A model generated the notes under the pieces. That model searched no databases. It saw only the letters and a program-made list of their open reading frames with translations, and had not been told where the DNA came from. 64,000 nucleotides of DNA from Bifidobacterium hapali (GTDB lineage: Bacteria; Actinomycetota; Actinomycetes; Actinomycetales; Bifidobacteriaceae), in assembly GCF_002259755.1 (NCBI RefSeq), contig NZ_MWWY01000005.1, forward strand, positions 186,001 to 250,000. The letters run 5' to 3'. Numbering within the stretch: position 1 is the first letter of the stretch; each line of letters begins with the position of its first letter. Shown piece after piece: positions 1 through 9,007 of the stretch. The position numbers and the translations under genes were made by a program.

Positions 1-365
1 GACGAAGCAGCGTCGCCAGCGTCACCGTCGTCATCGCTACGTACGGTCAGCATGAACGGCAGTCGAATCGCATCCGCCACCGTGGCGCCCGGCAGAATCG
101 GCTTTTGCGGCAAATATGCGACTTCGCGACGCCATTGTTGCGGCGTAAACCCATTCGCGTCCCGGCCGTCCAATATCAGCACACCATTCGCGTGCGGATT
201 GAGCTGTGCAAACGCAGTCAGCAAACTACTTTTGCCCGAACCAGACGGGCCAACGAGATCAACGATCTCACCGGCGGCTATCGAAAATGACAACCCCGTA
301 AAAATCGTGCGCTCGCCATCCGGCGACGGCACCGTGCACCGCACATCGCGAGCTTCAAACAGCAT
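1..365 (-). CDS. ABC transporter ATP-binding protein, C-terminus beyond window
   Basis: Partial CDS: the N-terminal ~121 residues are present and the rest lies off the left edge. The ATG at 365 follows a GAGAG stretch. Walker A is GPSGSGKSS near residue 40, and the Q-loop region reads YLPQKPILPG. The short domain with a WRREVAYLPQ segment and an ADAIRLPF stretch resembles FetA/YbbL-type ATPases, which pair with an FetB-type permease and are linked to metal or stress export. The family is known; that assignment is inference because the signature motif and the partner permease are outside the window. It is divergent from the two-component system beginning at 508, which could regulate it. Confidence 0.85.
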   Translation of the reverse strand, partial: MLFEARDVRCTVPSPDGERTIFTGLSFSIAAGEIVDLVGPSGSGKSSLLTAFAQLNPHANGVLILDGRDANGFTPQQWRREVAYLPQKPILPGATVADAIRLPFMLTVRSDDDGDAGDAAS

Positions 366-507
366 CGGATTATCTCTCATAATCGCGTACGTTACCGCCA
401 CCGATAGCTTCGACCAATTTCCTAGCGTTTCTTAGCGTTCTCTTAGTGCGAGCGCCATCTGATATAACAAAAGAACACTAGTGAGCCACGAATAAGGATG
501 ATCGGTG

Positions 508-1311
508 ATGGATAGTATACGCACGCACAGCGGCGAGCAAAATGGCAACGCAGGGGAGCGGTCTGCACAAGTGACACAGACAGTAACAGCACAGCAGTCC
601 AGTCTCTCAGCGCAAACACGCCAGCTGTCGTTCGACCCGTCCCGCCTACTTTTGCCGGCGATCCTACTCATTGAAGATGATACTAATCTTGGCTCGATGC
701 TTACCGAAATGTTAGGCGCGGATTACCGAATAACGTGGGCGCGTTCGCTGAGTGAAGCTCGCCGCACATTATCAAACGGCGGATACGATGCGCTCATTGT
801 TGATCGACGACTACCAGACGGCGACGGCCTATCCTTAATTCGTCAGCTGCGCGGCAGTGGCGTGACAACGCCGACGCTCGTATTGACTGCGCTCGCTGAC
901 GTTGACGATATTGTTGGAGGATTGGACGCGGGTGCGAACGATTATGTGACCAAGCCCTTCCATATTGCTGAACTTGAGGCACGTTTGCGGGCGCTGTTGC
1001 GAGGATTCGTGGCACAAACTACGAGCGTGATAATTGGCGATTGGCTGCTTAAACCGCAGTCCAATAGTATTGAAGATCCTGATGGGCACACGGTAACGCT
1101 TACGGAAGCCGAGACAAAACTACTGGCAACGCTTGCCGCAGCGCCTGATCATGTATTTACTCGCGACGAACTACTCGCGAGCGTGTTTTCTACCGGCAGT
1201 GATATCGGTGCGGTTGACGTGTACGTGTCGTATGTGCGGGGCAAAACTACGCGCACGATCATCGACACGGTGCGCGGACGTGGCTATCGTATCGGCAATC
1301 CACAGGAATGA
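508..1311 (+). CDS. OmpR/PhoB-family response regulator
   Basis: DNA-binding response regulator of 267 aa. A receiver domain covers about residues 50-160: acidic pair EDD near 57, predicted phosphoacceptor D99 in VDRRLPDGDG, and K149 in TKPF. A winged-helix effector domain covers about 165-265 (TLTEAETKLL, then the RGRGYRIG turn typical of OmpR). The first ~48 residues are polar and low-complexity, so the true start might be internal. The ATG at 508 has AAGGA nine bases upstream and directly follows an in-frame GTG at 505. The stop overlaps the start region of the histidine kinase, so the two form an operon. The target is unknown; the divergent ABC ATPase is a natural candidate. Confidence 0.93.
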   Translation: MDSIRTHSGEQNGNAGERSAQVTQTVTAQQSSLSAQTRQLSFDPSRLLLPAILLIEDDTNLGSMLTEMLGADYRITWARSLSEARRTLSNGGYDALIVDRRLPDGDGLSLIRQLRGSGVTTPTLVLTALADVDDIVGGLDAGANDYVTKPFHIAELEARLRALLRGFVAQTTSVIIGDWLLKPQSNSIEDPDGHTVTLTEAETKLLATLAAAPDHVFTRDELLASVFSTGSDIGAVDVYVSYVRGKTTRTIIDTVRGRGYRIGNPQE

Positions 1312-1319
1312 GAGTAGTC

Positions 1320-2363
1320 ATGAACCGTATTGTTCGTTTCTTGTCGCGTATTGCTGGCCGTCGTGCGACTCGTGGAGATGAAAGTCGCAGCGTTGCTGGA
1401 CTGATTAGTTTGCGTATGACGATCGCAATGGCCGCAGTTACTGTGATTGGTGGCGTGCTGTTTGCAGCTGGAGTTCTGCTTGGATCGCGTCATGAGTTTA
1501 CCGAGCGAGGTTTTGACCCGAACAGTATGTCGGTTACGCAACAGTTCGGTTCGGGAATGATGGTGATTGATACGCGTAAAGCGATTGCGTTTACTGTGTT
1601 GTTTGTGGTTGGCGTGGTAGTCGCAGTTGCGTTGATTGGGCGATACTATTCGCACAAAGAAGTTGCACCGTTGGAGCATGCGTTCGCGTTGCAGAAACAT
1701 TTCGTCGCCGACGCAAGCCACGAGTTAAAAACACCGCTCGCGGTGATTTCCACGCGTATTGACTTAATTGATTTCCGCCGCGCGCACGGCCAGCCGATCG
1801 ACAGTGCGATTGCTGACTTGCGAGGCGATGTTGACCGCATGAACGCAATTCTCACCGATTTACTGGTTGCGGCGCGAGGCGCGGTCAATACGGAGCCGGT
1901 TGCGCTCGCGACGACTCTTCACCAGTCAGTTGATGCGGTTGCCCTGCTTGCTGATGAACGTGGCGTGACGATTACGACTCGTATTGACGGTGATCCGAAG
2001 CATTTCATTGTTGCTGGTAACGCGGTTGGTTTATCTCGATGCGTGGTTGCTGTATTGGATAATGCGATCGCGCATGCGCCGGATAGTTCCAACGTGACGG
2101 TGTCGCTTGGCTACTTACATCACGGTGATGCTGCGGCCATTCGCGTGAGCGATCATGGCAGTGGCATCGGTGACAATCCAGAACGGCTGTTCCGCCGTTT
2201 CGCGCGCGACGACGATGGAACTGCACATCAAGGCTATGGACTTGGGCTGGCGCTCGCACGCGATGTGGCGAACCGATACGGTGGCACGCTTGACGTTGAA
2301 TCAACATCATCATCGGGCACGACCATGCTTATCACGTTGCCATTGGTGGATGCTGCGCACTAA
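1320..2363 (+). CDS. Sensor histidine kinase of the OmpR-type pair
   Basis: Membrane histidine kinase, 347 aa from the ATG at 1320 (GAGAG five bases upstream). An in-frame ATG at 1308 overlaps the regulator stop as ATGA and is the alternative. There are two predicted membrane helices at about residues 32-54 and 88-108, enclosing a short ~35-residue external loop, so an extensive external ligand-binding domain is absent. HisKA H-box ADASHELKTPL carries the phosphoaccepting H134. ATP-binding motifs are visible: N-box DNAIAHAP, G1 DHGSGIG, and G2 GYGLGLALAR. It presumably phosphorylates the response regulator encoded just upstream. The small sensor loop suggests intramembrane or envelope-stress sensing, as in kinases paired with ABC exporters; that is inference. 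Confidence 0.93.
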   Translation: MNRIVRFLSRIAGRRATRGDESRSVAGLISLRMTIAMAAVTVIGGVLFAAGVLLGSRHEFTERGFDPNSMSVTQQFGSGMMVIDTRKAIAFTVLFVVGVVVAVALIGRYYSHKEVAPLEHAFALQKHFVADASHELKTPLAVISTRIDLIDFRRAHGQPIDSAIADLRGDVDRMNAILTDLLVAARGAVNTEPVALATTLHQSVDAVALLADERGVTITTRIDGDPKHFIVAGNAVGLSRCVVAVLDNAIAHAPDSSNVTVSLGYLHHGDAAAIRVSDHGSGIGDNPERLFRRFARDDDGTAHQGYGLGLALARDVANRYGGTLDVESTSSSGTTMLITLPLVDAAH

Positions 2364-2420
2364 AAACGCAATTGCTGTTGCCTTAGCTTCGCCTAAGCGA
2401 GTGTTTCGTATCGTAGCGGT

Positions 2421-3167
2421 ATGATCACTACTGAATCATTTATCGTAATGACCGCCGCTTCCGCAGCTGCAACGAACATCGCAACTCCAACCGTTCTGGC
2501 GCAGCCATCTACACTTTCAACGATCACCTCGTGCCCAGTATCTACCGGTGGTTTCATCGGTACGATAACCGACTGGCTGGTCGGCCTTATGTCTGCTCTC
2601 GGCTGGCTTGGCACCGGTGCGGCAGTGTTTCTTGAAAACCTGTTCCCGCCGATTCCTAGCGAAGTGATTCTTCCTCTAGCGGGTTTCACCGCTGCGCAAG
2701 GCCGTATGACATTATTTGAAGCGATTGGCGGTGCGACTATTGGTTCGGTTGTCGGTGCACTGGTACTGTACGGTGTCGCTTACGCGATCGGTACTGAGCG
2801 TATGCGTCGACTGTTTGATGCGATGCCGTTGACTGACGCCAGTGATATTGACAAAGCGAACGATTGGTTCGCGCGTTACGGATACCTTTCCGTACTGATT
2901 GGTCGTGTTATTCCGATCGTGCGCAGCCTGATTTCCATTCCGGCCGGTATTGCACGGACGAATCTGCTGCGATTCACGCTGCTTACCGCGTTCGGCTCTC
3001 TGGTATGGAATGCCATTCTCGTAATGGCGGGTTTCCTGCTCGGCTCGCAATGGTGCGTGATTCTAGGATTCCTTGACCGATTCCAGTATGCAGTAGCTGC
3101 GGTGATTATTGCGCTGGCTGCGTGGTATGTGGTTGCTAAGATTCGCGCGCGCGTAGCGCGTCCGTAA
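2421..3167 (+). CDS. DedA-family integral membrane protein
   Basis: A 248-aa DedA/SNARE-associated (VTT domain) protein. Family signatures are clear: an ENLFPPIPSE motif near residue 72, the RYG segment followed by GRVIPIVRSL near 160, and IPAGIAR. About five hydrophobic segments follow an N-terminal ~45 residues that are Thr/Ser/Ala rich. Members act in lipid scrambling/flipping and membrane homeostasis; the exact substrate here is not visible. No clear Shine-Dalgarno precedes the ATG at 2421, so translation may be leaderless or the start later. It follows the histidine kinase by 57 bp on the same strand and may be cotranscribed. Confidence 0.92.
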   Translation: MITTESFIVMTAASAAATNIATPTVLAQPSTLSTITSCPVSTGGFIGTITDWLVGLMSALGWLGTGAAVFLENLFPPIPSEVILPLAGFTAAQGRMTLFEAIGGATIGSVVGALVLYGVAYAIGTERMRRLFDAMPLTDASDIDKANDWFARYGYLSVLIGRVIPIVRSLISIPAGIARTNLLRFTLLTAFGSLVWNAILVMAGFLLGSQWCVILGFLDRFQYAVAAVIIALAAWYVVAKIRARVARP

Positions 3168-3202
3168 TTGCTGGTGCGTTGCCGCAAAGCTTTTTTATCG
3201 CG

Positions 3203-3326
3203 GCTCCCCTTGTCAGGGGAGCTGTCGACGAAGTCGACTGAGAGGTAGTAAGACCTCTAGAACGTTCCGAAAGTGTAACTACCCCTCAGTCAGCTACGCT
3301 GACAGCTCCCCTGACAAGGGGAGCTG
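3203..3326. repeat. Family D MITE-like long inverted repeat (copy 1)
   Basis: About 124 bp whose two ends form a long imperfect inverted repeat. Each terminus carries CTCCCCTTGTCAGGGGAG or its reverse complement, itself a palindrome. Inside lie a CGACGAAGTCGACTGAG segment and its counterpart ACCCCTCAGTCAGC. Related copies or fragments occur at 6203, 32763, 46001, 51358 and 53455. No ORF is contained. It sits between the DedA gene and the convergent exonuclease gene and could also act as a terminator. Confidence 0.8.
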
Positions 3327-3334
3327 TATACACG

Positions 3335-5029
3335 CTACTGACGCCAAGTGCGGCGACGGCGGTTGATGATACGCTTGCCGCCAACTCCGGCCTTGCCGCC
3401 TGGACCCCACGGACCGCGAGCTTCGGCCTTGAGCTGGGTGAGATGATGCTTCATAGCAAGCAGCATAATATGCGAATCTTCTAGACCAAGATGGCGTTCG
3501 GCATCATCCTCATGCAGCGCACCTTGCCGCTTTGCATACGCGTCAAGCGTATTATCACCGTCCGGGTGACCTTCGCATGGAATCGAACCTTCATCCCACA
3601 GTCGACTCATCGGTAGTGTATCAATAATCGTCACATGACCGTTGCGATACGCTTCCGCATAACCGGCCACGTTGAGCATGAAGAAGCTATGCTCGAACGT
3701 CGCCATATGCGCAACAAACGGCTGCGATGTCAAACGCTTGAGCAGATCAGCCTGTGCCGCTGGGTCCTCGTCAAACAACGGGTAATCCGCGCCCGTACGC
3801 TGGCTAATATCAATGCCGGTCAACTGAATAATAAACGCGTTGCCATGCCGTGCAGCTTCAGGAGTCACCCCGAACGAGTAGCGGTGCTGGTCATATGCAT
3901 CGCCAGACTCGTAATAATCCTTGTCATACGAATAGTCAGCGCCAGTGTTTGTCGGACGCGGCGACTTCATATTCATATATTCAAAGCCGACATCAATAAT
4001 GTACGCGCGGTATGGTTCGGTACCGTTCGTTTCCAAGTCAATGCCCATGACGTTGTCCACGTCGCGACCGGGCAGGTAGACTTCACGCCAGTAGTCTTTC
4101 GGGGCGGCTGCTTGACGTGCCGCTACGTGCTCGGCTGCTGCGTGACGGAATTGCTCGTACCGTTCTTCTGACACAGCAGTCTCGTTTTGATTGACCTGAG
4201 TAATATCCGGTACCGCTGGATTGTCGTCGTTAATAATCGGCTGCGCTTCAATAAGATAGTCAGGGCTTCCCGCATCCGAACTGGAATCAGACGGTGCGGA
4301 CTCGTCCGGTCCTGCCTCCACAGAACCATACTGCTTCTCGTCGGCCTCAAACAATGCCATCTGCCGTTCGTGACGAGCCGCTTCGCGTTTTTCGCGATCG
4401 GCCTTACGTTGCTCAGCGCGAGCGTTCACGATCTCAGCTGTATGATCCTGCACGTCGTCAAGATCGGCGTCAGTCAATCCGCTGCCCTCTGCAGCATGCA
4501 GAACCGGCACTGTGACCCGCTGACGATCCTCATCGGTAACGGTCCACAATCCTTCCGCCACACCGCGATCGCGCAACAGTGCAATCTGATCAGTCAAACG
4601 ACGATCAGCATACGCGAGCGCACGCGGCAGCTCGTACGTTTTAATATGACGGTCGAAATCGCGCATGAACGTCATGCTCATCTTCGCGAGAATTGCTTCG
4701 AGCTGGTCACGAATCGCAAGATCGGCCTTGAGTAAATCGTGCACGCTACTTGCTGCGCCCGCTTCAAGATCGGCCGGATGGGCTACGCCGATGCCATGTT
4801 CGAGATCGAGTGAATTTACCCAATCCCAGTCAATATCATGATCGTCAGCGTCTTTAAGCATAATGTACGACCACTGGCTGATCGTCTGCTTGGCGGCGGT
4901 GAGCCATGAGCGGTCAACGGTGGATGCGGTGTTTGTATTGGTCATATCATTCATATTGTTATCATTCGTTTCGTCATACTGTATGTCGTTATCGTTACTC
5001 ATCATCATCTCATCATCATTCATATTCAT
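3335..5029 (-). CDS. DEDDh-like 3'-5' exonuclease-fold protein
   Basis: A 564-aa cytoplasmic protein. The C-terminal part carries an RNase H-like exonuclease core: Exo I MGIDLETNG (D331, E333), an Exo II-like segment ATFEHSFFM with Glu446 where Asp is usual, and an Exo III-like HLGLED (H513, D518). The first 320 residues are unusual, with an Asn/Asp/Met-rich N-terminus and a charged, probably coiled-coil stretch at about 201-225 (EQRKADREKREAARHERQ). The C-terminus is basic (NRRRRTW). Several ATGs cluster at the N-terminus, so the exact start is uncertain. Nuclease function is inferred from the fold motifs; substrate is unknown and the Exo II substitution leaves activity open. Confidence 0.82.
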   Translation of the reverse strand: MNMNDDEMMMSNDNDIQYDETNDNNMNDMTNTNTASTVDRSWLTAAKQTISQWSYIMLKDADDHDIDWDWVNSLDLEHGIGVAHPADLEAGAASSVHDLLKADLAIRDQLEAILAKMSMTFMRDFDRHIKTYELPRALAYADRRLTDQIALLRDRGVAEGLWTVTDEDRQRVTVPVLHAAEGSGLTDADLDDVQDHTAEIVNARAEQRKADREKREAARHERQMALFEADEKQYGSVEAGPDESAPSDSSSDAGSPDYLIEAQPIINDDNPAVPDITQVNQNETAVSEERYEQFRHAAAEHVAARQAAAPKDYWREVYLPGRDVDNVMGIDLETNGTEPYRAYIIDVGFEYMNMKSPRPTNTGADYSYDKDYYESGDAYDQHRYSFGVTPEAARHGNAFIIQLTGIDISQRTGADYPLFDEDPAAQADLLKRLTSQPFVAHMATFEHSFFMLNVAGYAEAYRNGHVTIIDTLPMSRLWDEGSIPCEGHPDGDNTLDAYAKRQGALHEDDAERHLGLEDSHIMLLAMKHHLTQLKAEARGPWGPGGKAGVGGKRIINRRRRTWRQ

Positions 5030-5097
5030 TCATACGTATGGAATCAAACCCCACGGTGTCTATGGTAACGCTCGCAGCAGATGACCGGCGTTTATGC

Positions 5098-6015
5098 TCA
5101 TACAGTTTCGTTCGCTGGGAACTGCTGATTCAGCATGGCAATGCGTTCAGCGAATGCGGCGACCTGCGCAACGGGGGAGCGCGGGTACATTAAGCCATAC
5201 CACATGCCGACCGGTTCAGGCCAGTCAACTGGCACATTGACAAGTTGCGGATGTACGTCGCGCCACATTGGTTTGGAGATAAGCAAGTCACCGGTTTCAG
5301 AGCAGTCATTAAAGACATCGAGACTGTACTGCTCAATATTGACTAACGTTATAGATGGGTTGCGTTCGAGTAGATCGCGCGCGATGTCGTCGGTGCCATT
5401 ACCGCGTGGCAAAATGCGAATGCGTGTACCTGCAAGATCGTCGATAGTCAGTGTCGCGCGGTGCGAGAGCGGATTGCTGCGTGGCACGGCCAGACATAAC
5501 GGTTCGTATGACAGCGACAGCGTGTTGCATATGCCTTGCCAGTGGCCGGGAACGAATGCGGTGGCGATTACGTCAACGGATTCGCCGAGATGTGCGATGA
5601 TATCGTCAATCGATGTACTGTCGTCCGGTAGTTGCACGAGTTCGAGCCGTATGGAGGGTTGACTACGGCATTGACTGCCATGCTGCCATAAATCGAGGAT
5701 ACGCTTGGCCGGGCGCAACATAGAAATGCCGAGTCGTACGGGAATTGATTCGGGATGGGAACGTTGCCGTGCCCTGCGTATGATTTCGTTCGACTGTCTA
5801 ATTATTGATTGCGCATCGTCAACGAATTGTGATCCGGCTGCTGTGAGCGTAACGCCTGCGCGTGAACGATCGAAGAGAGTCAGCCCGTATTCGTGCTCAA
5901 ATGTGGTGATTTGTTGGGCGATCGCTGGCGTAGATAGATGGAGTCTGCGTCCCGCTTGCGTAAAACTGCCAGTATTTGCTGTTTCGATGATTGCATCAAG
6001 TCGTCTGTCATACAT
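5098..6015 (-). CDS. LysR-family transcriptional regulator
   Basis: A 305-aa LysR-type regulator. The N-terminal winged helix (residues 1-60) is typical: LDAIIETANTGSFTQAGRRL, then STPAIAQQI and the LFDRSRAGVTLT wing. A periplasmic-binding-protein-like effector domain follows from about residue 90. It is divergent from the MFS exporter gene at 6306, with a T-N11-A type dyad between them (6058-6073), the usual arrangement for a LysR controlling its neighbour and itself. The inducer is not predictable. Confidence 0.93.
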   Translation of the reverse strand: MYDRRLDAIIETANTGSFTQAGRRLHLSTPAIAQQITTFEHEYGLTLFDRSRAGVTLTAAGSQFVDDAQSIIRQSNEIIRRARQRSHPESIPVRLGISMLRPAKRILDLWQHGSQCRSQPSIRLELVQLPDDSTSIDDIIAHLGESVDVIATAFVPGHWQGICNTLSLSYEPLCLAVPRSNPLSHRATLTIDDLAGTRIRILPRGNGTDDIARDLLERNPSITLVNIEQYSLDVFNDCSETGDLLISKPMWRDVHPQLVNVPVDWPEPVGMWYGLMYPRSPVAQVAAFAERIAMLNQQFPANETV

Positions 6016-6057
6016 AATCGGTATCGCTCTCGTGCCTATGTATAAACTTTTTATTTA

Positions 6058-6073
6058 TATAGTATGAACTATA
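6058..6073. promoter_or_regulatory. Candidate LysR operator (T-N11-A)
   Basis: TATAGT-ATGA-ACTATA is a perfect six-base dyad of the T-N11-A class. It lies 42 bp upstream of the LysR start and within the shared divergent promoter region of LysR and the MFS gene. Function is inferred from position and symmetry. Confidence 0.5.
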
Positions 6074-6202
6074 AACATTCATGATTCGCTGTTTTCAAGT
6101 ACTGAGATGCCCTATTATATCTCACGTAGTAACTTAGTGACACATGTGAAACCAGCATCTTATGTGAAAATTCGTTTGCTATGTCTTACTTAGCTCTCCT
6201 TG

Positions 6203-6239
6203 CGCTCCCTTGTTGGAGAAGTTAGCTGATAGGTAGTGA
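6203..6239. repeat. Family D repeat fragment
   Basis: Degenerate remains of a family D end (GCTCCCTTGTTGGAGAAG followed by AGCTGATAGGTAGTGA). Compare the AGCTGTCGACGAAG..GAGAGGTAGT arm at 3220-3250. It lies in the LysR-MFS intergenic region. Confidence 0.4.
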
Positions 6240-6305
6240 ATGTATAAACGAATTATTAATACTGGATGCCGGTCATATCGTGCATGGAAAAGGAAAGTCA
6301 TCTTC

Positions 6306-7700
6306 GTGTCTGCATCATCGACAACTCAACATCAGGCGAATCAGAGTACGACATTGCATGACCAGCGTCATCAGTATTCCGCTTCGCTAACCACGGCTGC
6401 TGCGGCTATTGCATCGTTTCTCGTCGGCATGGACGTGCTCATTGTCAACGTTGCGCTGCCAGCCATCGCTGCTGATCTCGGTGGCGATATGGCCTCGCGA
6501 CAATGGATGGTTGACGGTTACAGTCTGCTCTTCGCCGTATTGCTGCTTTTCGCTGGAAATCTTGCCGATCGGTGGGGTGCCAAACGTGTTTTTATTGCCG
6601 GTGCAATGTTGTTTGGTGCTGCGTCTGTATTCAGTACGTTTGCATGGTCAATGGCTGTGCTGATCGTCGGTCGCTGTCTGCTTGGCGTGGCTTCTGCACT
6701 CATTTTGCCAGCGTCAATGTCGCTGATTAACGAGTCAAATCCGGACCCACGTCGGCGTGCGTGGGCGCTTGCCATGTGGGGTGCGGGTGGTGCATCTGCC
6801 TCGGCAGTCGGCCCATTACTCGGCGGTTTGCTGACGCCAATCCATTGGAGTCTCGTTTTCGCAATCAACATACCGTTCTGTCTACTGATACTCGCGTTCG
6901 CCGCGCGCATTGCACCTTCGCCGCGCCGTGTGACACGGTTCGACGGTCTTGGTCAGACATTGGCATTGCTTGGCTTGACGATGTTCGTTGCTGGAGTTAT
7001 CGAAGTTGGTTCGCTTGGTTTCTCGTCGCCGATAACAGTTGGGCTGCTAGTTGGCGGCGTTATCGTACTGGGATTATTTGTCTATTCGCAATCGCGCGTA
7101 TCGGTGCCGATGATGCCGCTTGAACTGTTTCGCGTACGCGGTATGCAGGTCGCGTTGATGATCGGTTTCGTAATGATTTTCAACTGGTATGGCATGGTGT
7201 TTATTGCAACCATGTTCCTGCAGGATGGACTCGGCATGAGCGCGTTTACGGCTGGACTCGTATTTGTACCATCCGCGTTTGTCACAATGTTCGGCAACAT
7301 GTATGGCGGCCGTCTCATTGCTGCGCGAGGTTCGAAATGGTCGATTACGCTGGGATTGTCGATTATGATCGTCGGATTTATGCTCGAGCTGCTTTGCCCT
7401 GCACCTATTCCGGTATGGGTGCTTGCCTGCGGGCTGAGCATCGTCGGATTCGGTGCAGCCATCACCACGCCTGCAGCCGCCGGTGTAGTACTGGCTAGTG
7501 TGGATGCGACGCAAGCTGGTATCGCATCCGCTATGTTCAACACGTTCCGTCAGGTTGGTGGCGCGCTTGGCGTAGCTGTTTTCGGTGTTATTGCCGCCTT
7601 CGTGCCTTCGCTCACGCTCGCCCTAAGCGTCGTGTTTTTGGCCTCTGCCGTACTGCTTGTATTGGTACTCGTTTACGAGCTCGTTCGATGGCGAGGATGA
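6306..7700 (+). CDS. MFS drug exporter, DHA2 (EmrB/QacA-like) family
   Basis: A 464-aa major facilitator, predicted 14 transmembrane segments as is usual for DHA2. The first helix holds MDVLIVNVALPAI, typical of the family. The loop 2-3 motif reads GNLADRWGAKRV and the antiporter-type motif region GRCLLGVASALILPAS follows. The reading frame opens at 6240, but the GTG at 6306 is preceded by AAGGAAAG and matches the expected N-terminus, so that start is chosen. It is divergent from the LysR regulator and followed by a strong terminator hairpin. It probably exports a drug or metabolite sensed by the LysR protein (inference). Confidence 0.9.
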   Translation: MSASSTTQHQANQSTTLHDQRHQYSASLTTAAAAIASFLVGMDVLIVNVALPAIAADLGGDMASRQWMVDGYSLLFAVLLLFAGNLADRWGAKRVFIAGAMLFGAASVFSTFAWSMAVLIVGRCLLGVASALILPASMSLINESNPDPRRRAWALAMWGAGGASASAVGPLLGGLLTPIHWSLVFAINIPFCLLILAFAARIAPSPRRVTRFDGLGQTLALLGLTMFVAGVIEVGSLGFSSPITVGLLVGGVIVLGLFVYSQSRVSVPMMPLELFRVRGMQVALMIGFVMIFNWYGMVFIATMFLQDGLGMSAFTAGLVFVPSAFVTMFGNMYGGRLIAARGSKWSITLGLSIMIVGFMLELLCPAPIPVWVLACGLSIVGFGAAITTPAAAGVVLASVDATQAGIASAMFNTFRQVGGALGVAVFGVIAAFVPSLTLALSVVFLASAVLLVLVLVYELVRWRG

Positions 7701-7721
7701 TATTGCTTGGAATATGACATA

Positions 7722-7760
7722 TGGGGCTTGCGGTATGCGTTGTGCACGCCGCAAGCCCCA
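7722..7760. terminator. Bidirectional terminator hairpin
   Basis: A 12-bp perfect stem (TGGGGCTTGCGG / CCGCAAGCCCCA) with a 15-nt loop. It sits between the convergent MFS and oxidoreductase genes. Confidence 0.75.
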
Positions 7761-7823
7761 TTGTTCATACGAGTTTCACATGTCAGTTATGCGATTGTGC
7801 CATGTGATGTCATGACACGAGAA

Positions 7824-8351
7824 CTACTGAGCGAGCAGCTCTTGATACTGCTTTGCTGCTTCAGCCAGTGCATCATCGCTGATGCCAAATGCGCCGAACG
7901 TGACGAACGGCTTGACCCACGTTGCGCTGATGTAGTTAGCCGTGCCTTGGAACGGGACCAGCACCTGATCGATGGTGAACTTGTTTGTGCCGTCGGGCTG
8001 GTAGTTCGCCTCAGGGGAACCGGTGGAAACGGCAACCGCGAACTCCTTGCCTTCGAACGCATGGCCTTCTGAACCATATGCCCAGCCGTGCTCGAGCACC
8101 GCATCCTCCCACGACTTGAGCAGTGCGGGGGAGGAGAACCACCACAGCGGGAACTGGAAGACCACGCGGTCGGCGGCTTCGATGGCCTCCTGCTCGGCCT
8201 TCACATCGATGTTGCCATCCGGGTAGAGCGCGTACTCGTCGCGTACGGTCACGTTGTCCAGTTCGCCAGCGGCCTTGGCCAATGCGGCGTTGACGTGCGA
8301 CTGCTCGTTGAGGCTCGGGTGGAATACGAGTACCAGCGTTTTCTTTGCCAT
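7824..8351 (-). CDS. NAD(P)H-dependent flavodoxin-fold oxidoreductase
   Basis: A 175-aa protein of the NAD(P)H dehydrogenase (quinone)/KefF/MdaB-like flavodoxin fold. It has an N-terminal VLVFHPSLNEQSHVN FMN-phosphate loop, then VVFQFPLWWFSSPALLK and GKEFAVAVSTGSPEANY. Members transfer two electrons from NAD(P)H to quinones, azo dyes or nitro compounds through FMN. The reading frame extends to 8402, but the ATG at 8351 has AAGGAG in front and matches the family start. It is convergent with the MFS exporter and near an SMR pump and another NADP-binding protein, so a detoxification role is plausible. Confidence 0.9.
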   Translation of the reverse strand: MAKKTLVLVFHPSLNEQSHVNAALAKAAGELDNVTVRDEYALYPDGNIDVKAEQEAIEAADRVVFQFPLWWFSSPALLKSWEDAVLEHGWAYGSEGHAFEGKEFAVAVSTGSPEANYQPDGTNKFTIDQVLVPFQGTANYISATWVKPFVTFGAFGISDDALAEAAKQYQELLAQ

Positions 8352-8620
8352 AGTAAGGGTCTCCTTAGGGTATGGGTATGTGTTGATTAATGGAATATAC
8401 ACTAGGTTACGTTGCGCGAATATCTTGGCCTATTCAGGTTCGCATATCGCGAAATGAGCGGTCATGTGACAGTCATTGTTTCGCGCTGCCAACGAAGTTT
8501 CCACTCGGCTGTACTAGTGAGTAAGTATGAAAAACGTCGTTCGCGGCGAACGATAGCATGATGCACATGAGCGAAATCGAAAAACGCGATGCCCGCGACG
8601 GCGTTCGAAAGAGAGGGAAT

Positions 8621-8956
8621 ATGGCCATTACATGGCTGTTGCTGTTCGTAACTATTGGCTGCGAGGTTGTCGCAACATTGTCGCTACGCGCATCCGAAGG
8701 CTTCTCTAAACCATTGTGGGCAATTCCCGTTATCGCTGGATACGTGGTGTGCTTCTGGTTACTGTCAATCGTGCTGGAACGTGGCATGCCGACAGCACTC
8801 GCATACGGCGTATGGTCGTGCGTGGGTATCATCTTGACGGCATTCGCCGCGCGCTTACTATTTCATGATCCGCTCAATGCGAAGATGCTGGCCGGCATGG
8901 CAATCATGATCATCGGCATCATCGTTATGCAATCAGGCGCGCACACTGTTGCCTGA
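8621..8956 (+). CDS. Small multidrug resistance (SMR) family transporter
   Basis: A 111-aa, four-helix membrane protein of the EmrE/SugE family. The essential membrane-embedded glutamate is E15 in IGCEVVATLSLRASEGF. Further signatures are the helix-3 stretch PTALAYGVWSCVGI and LLFHDPL. The upstream reading frame to 8558 is ignored because the ATG at 8621 has GAGAGGGAAT in front and gives the normal SMR length. It is probably a proton-coupled exporter of cationic compounds. Single SMR genes may act as homodimers (dual topology). A guanidinium-type substrate cannot be excluded. Confidence 0.9.
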   Translation: MAITWLLLFVTIGCEVVATLSLRASEGFSKPLWAIPVIAGYVVCFWLLSIVLERGMPTALAYGVWSCVGIILTAFAARLLFHDPLNAKMLAGMAIMIIGIIVMQSGAHTVA

Positions 8957-9007
8957 TTGCATAACTGACGCACGTTTCGTGTGATTTCAGTGGACTTGGG
9001 CAAAGCG

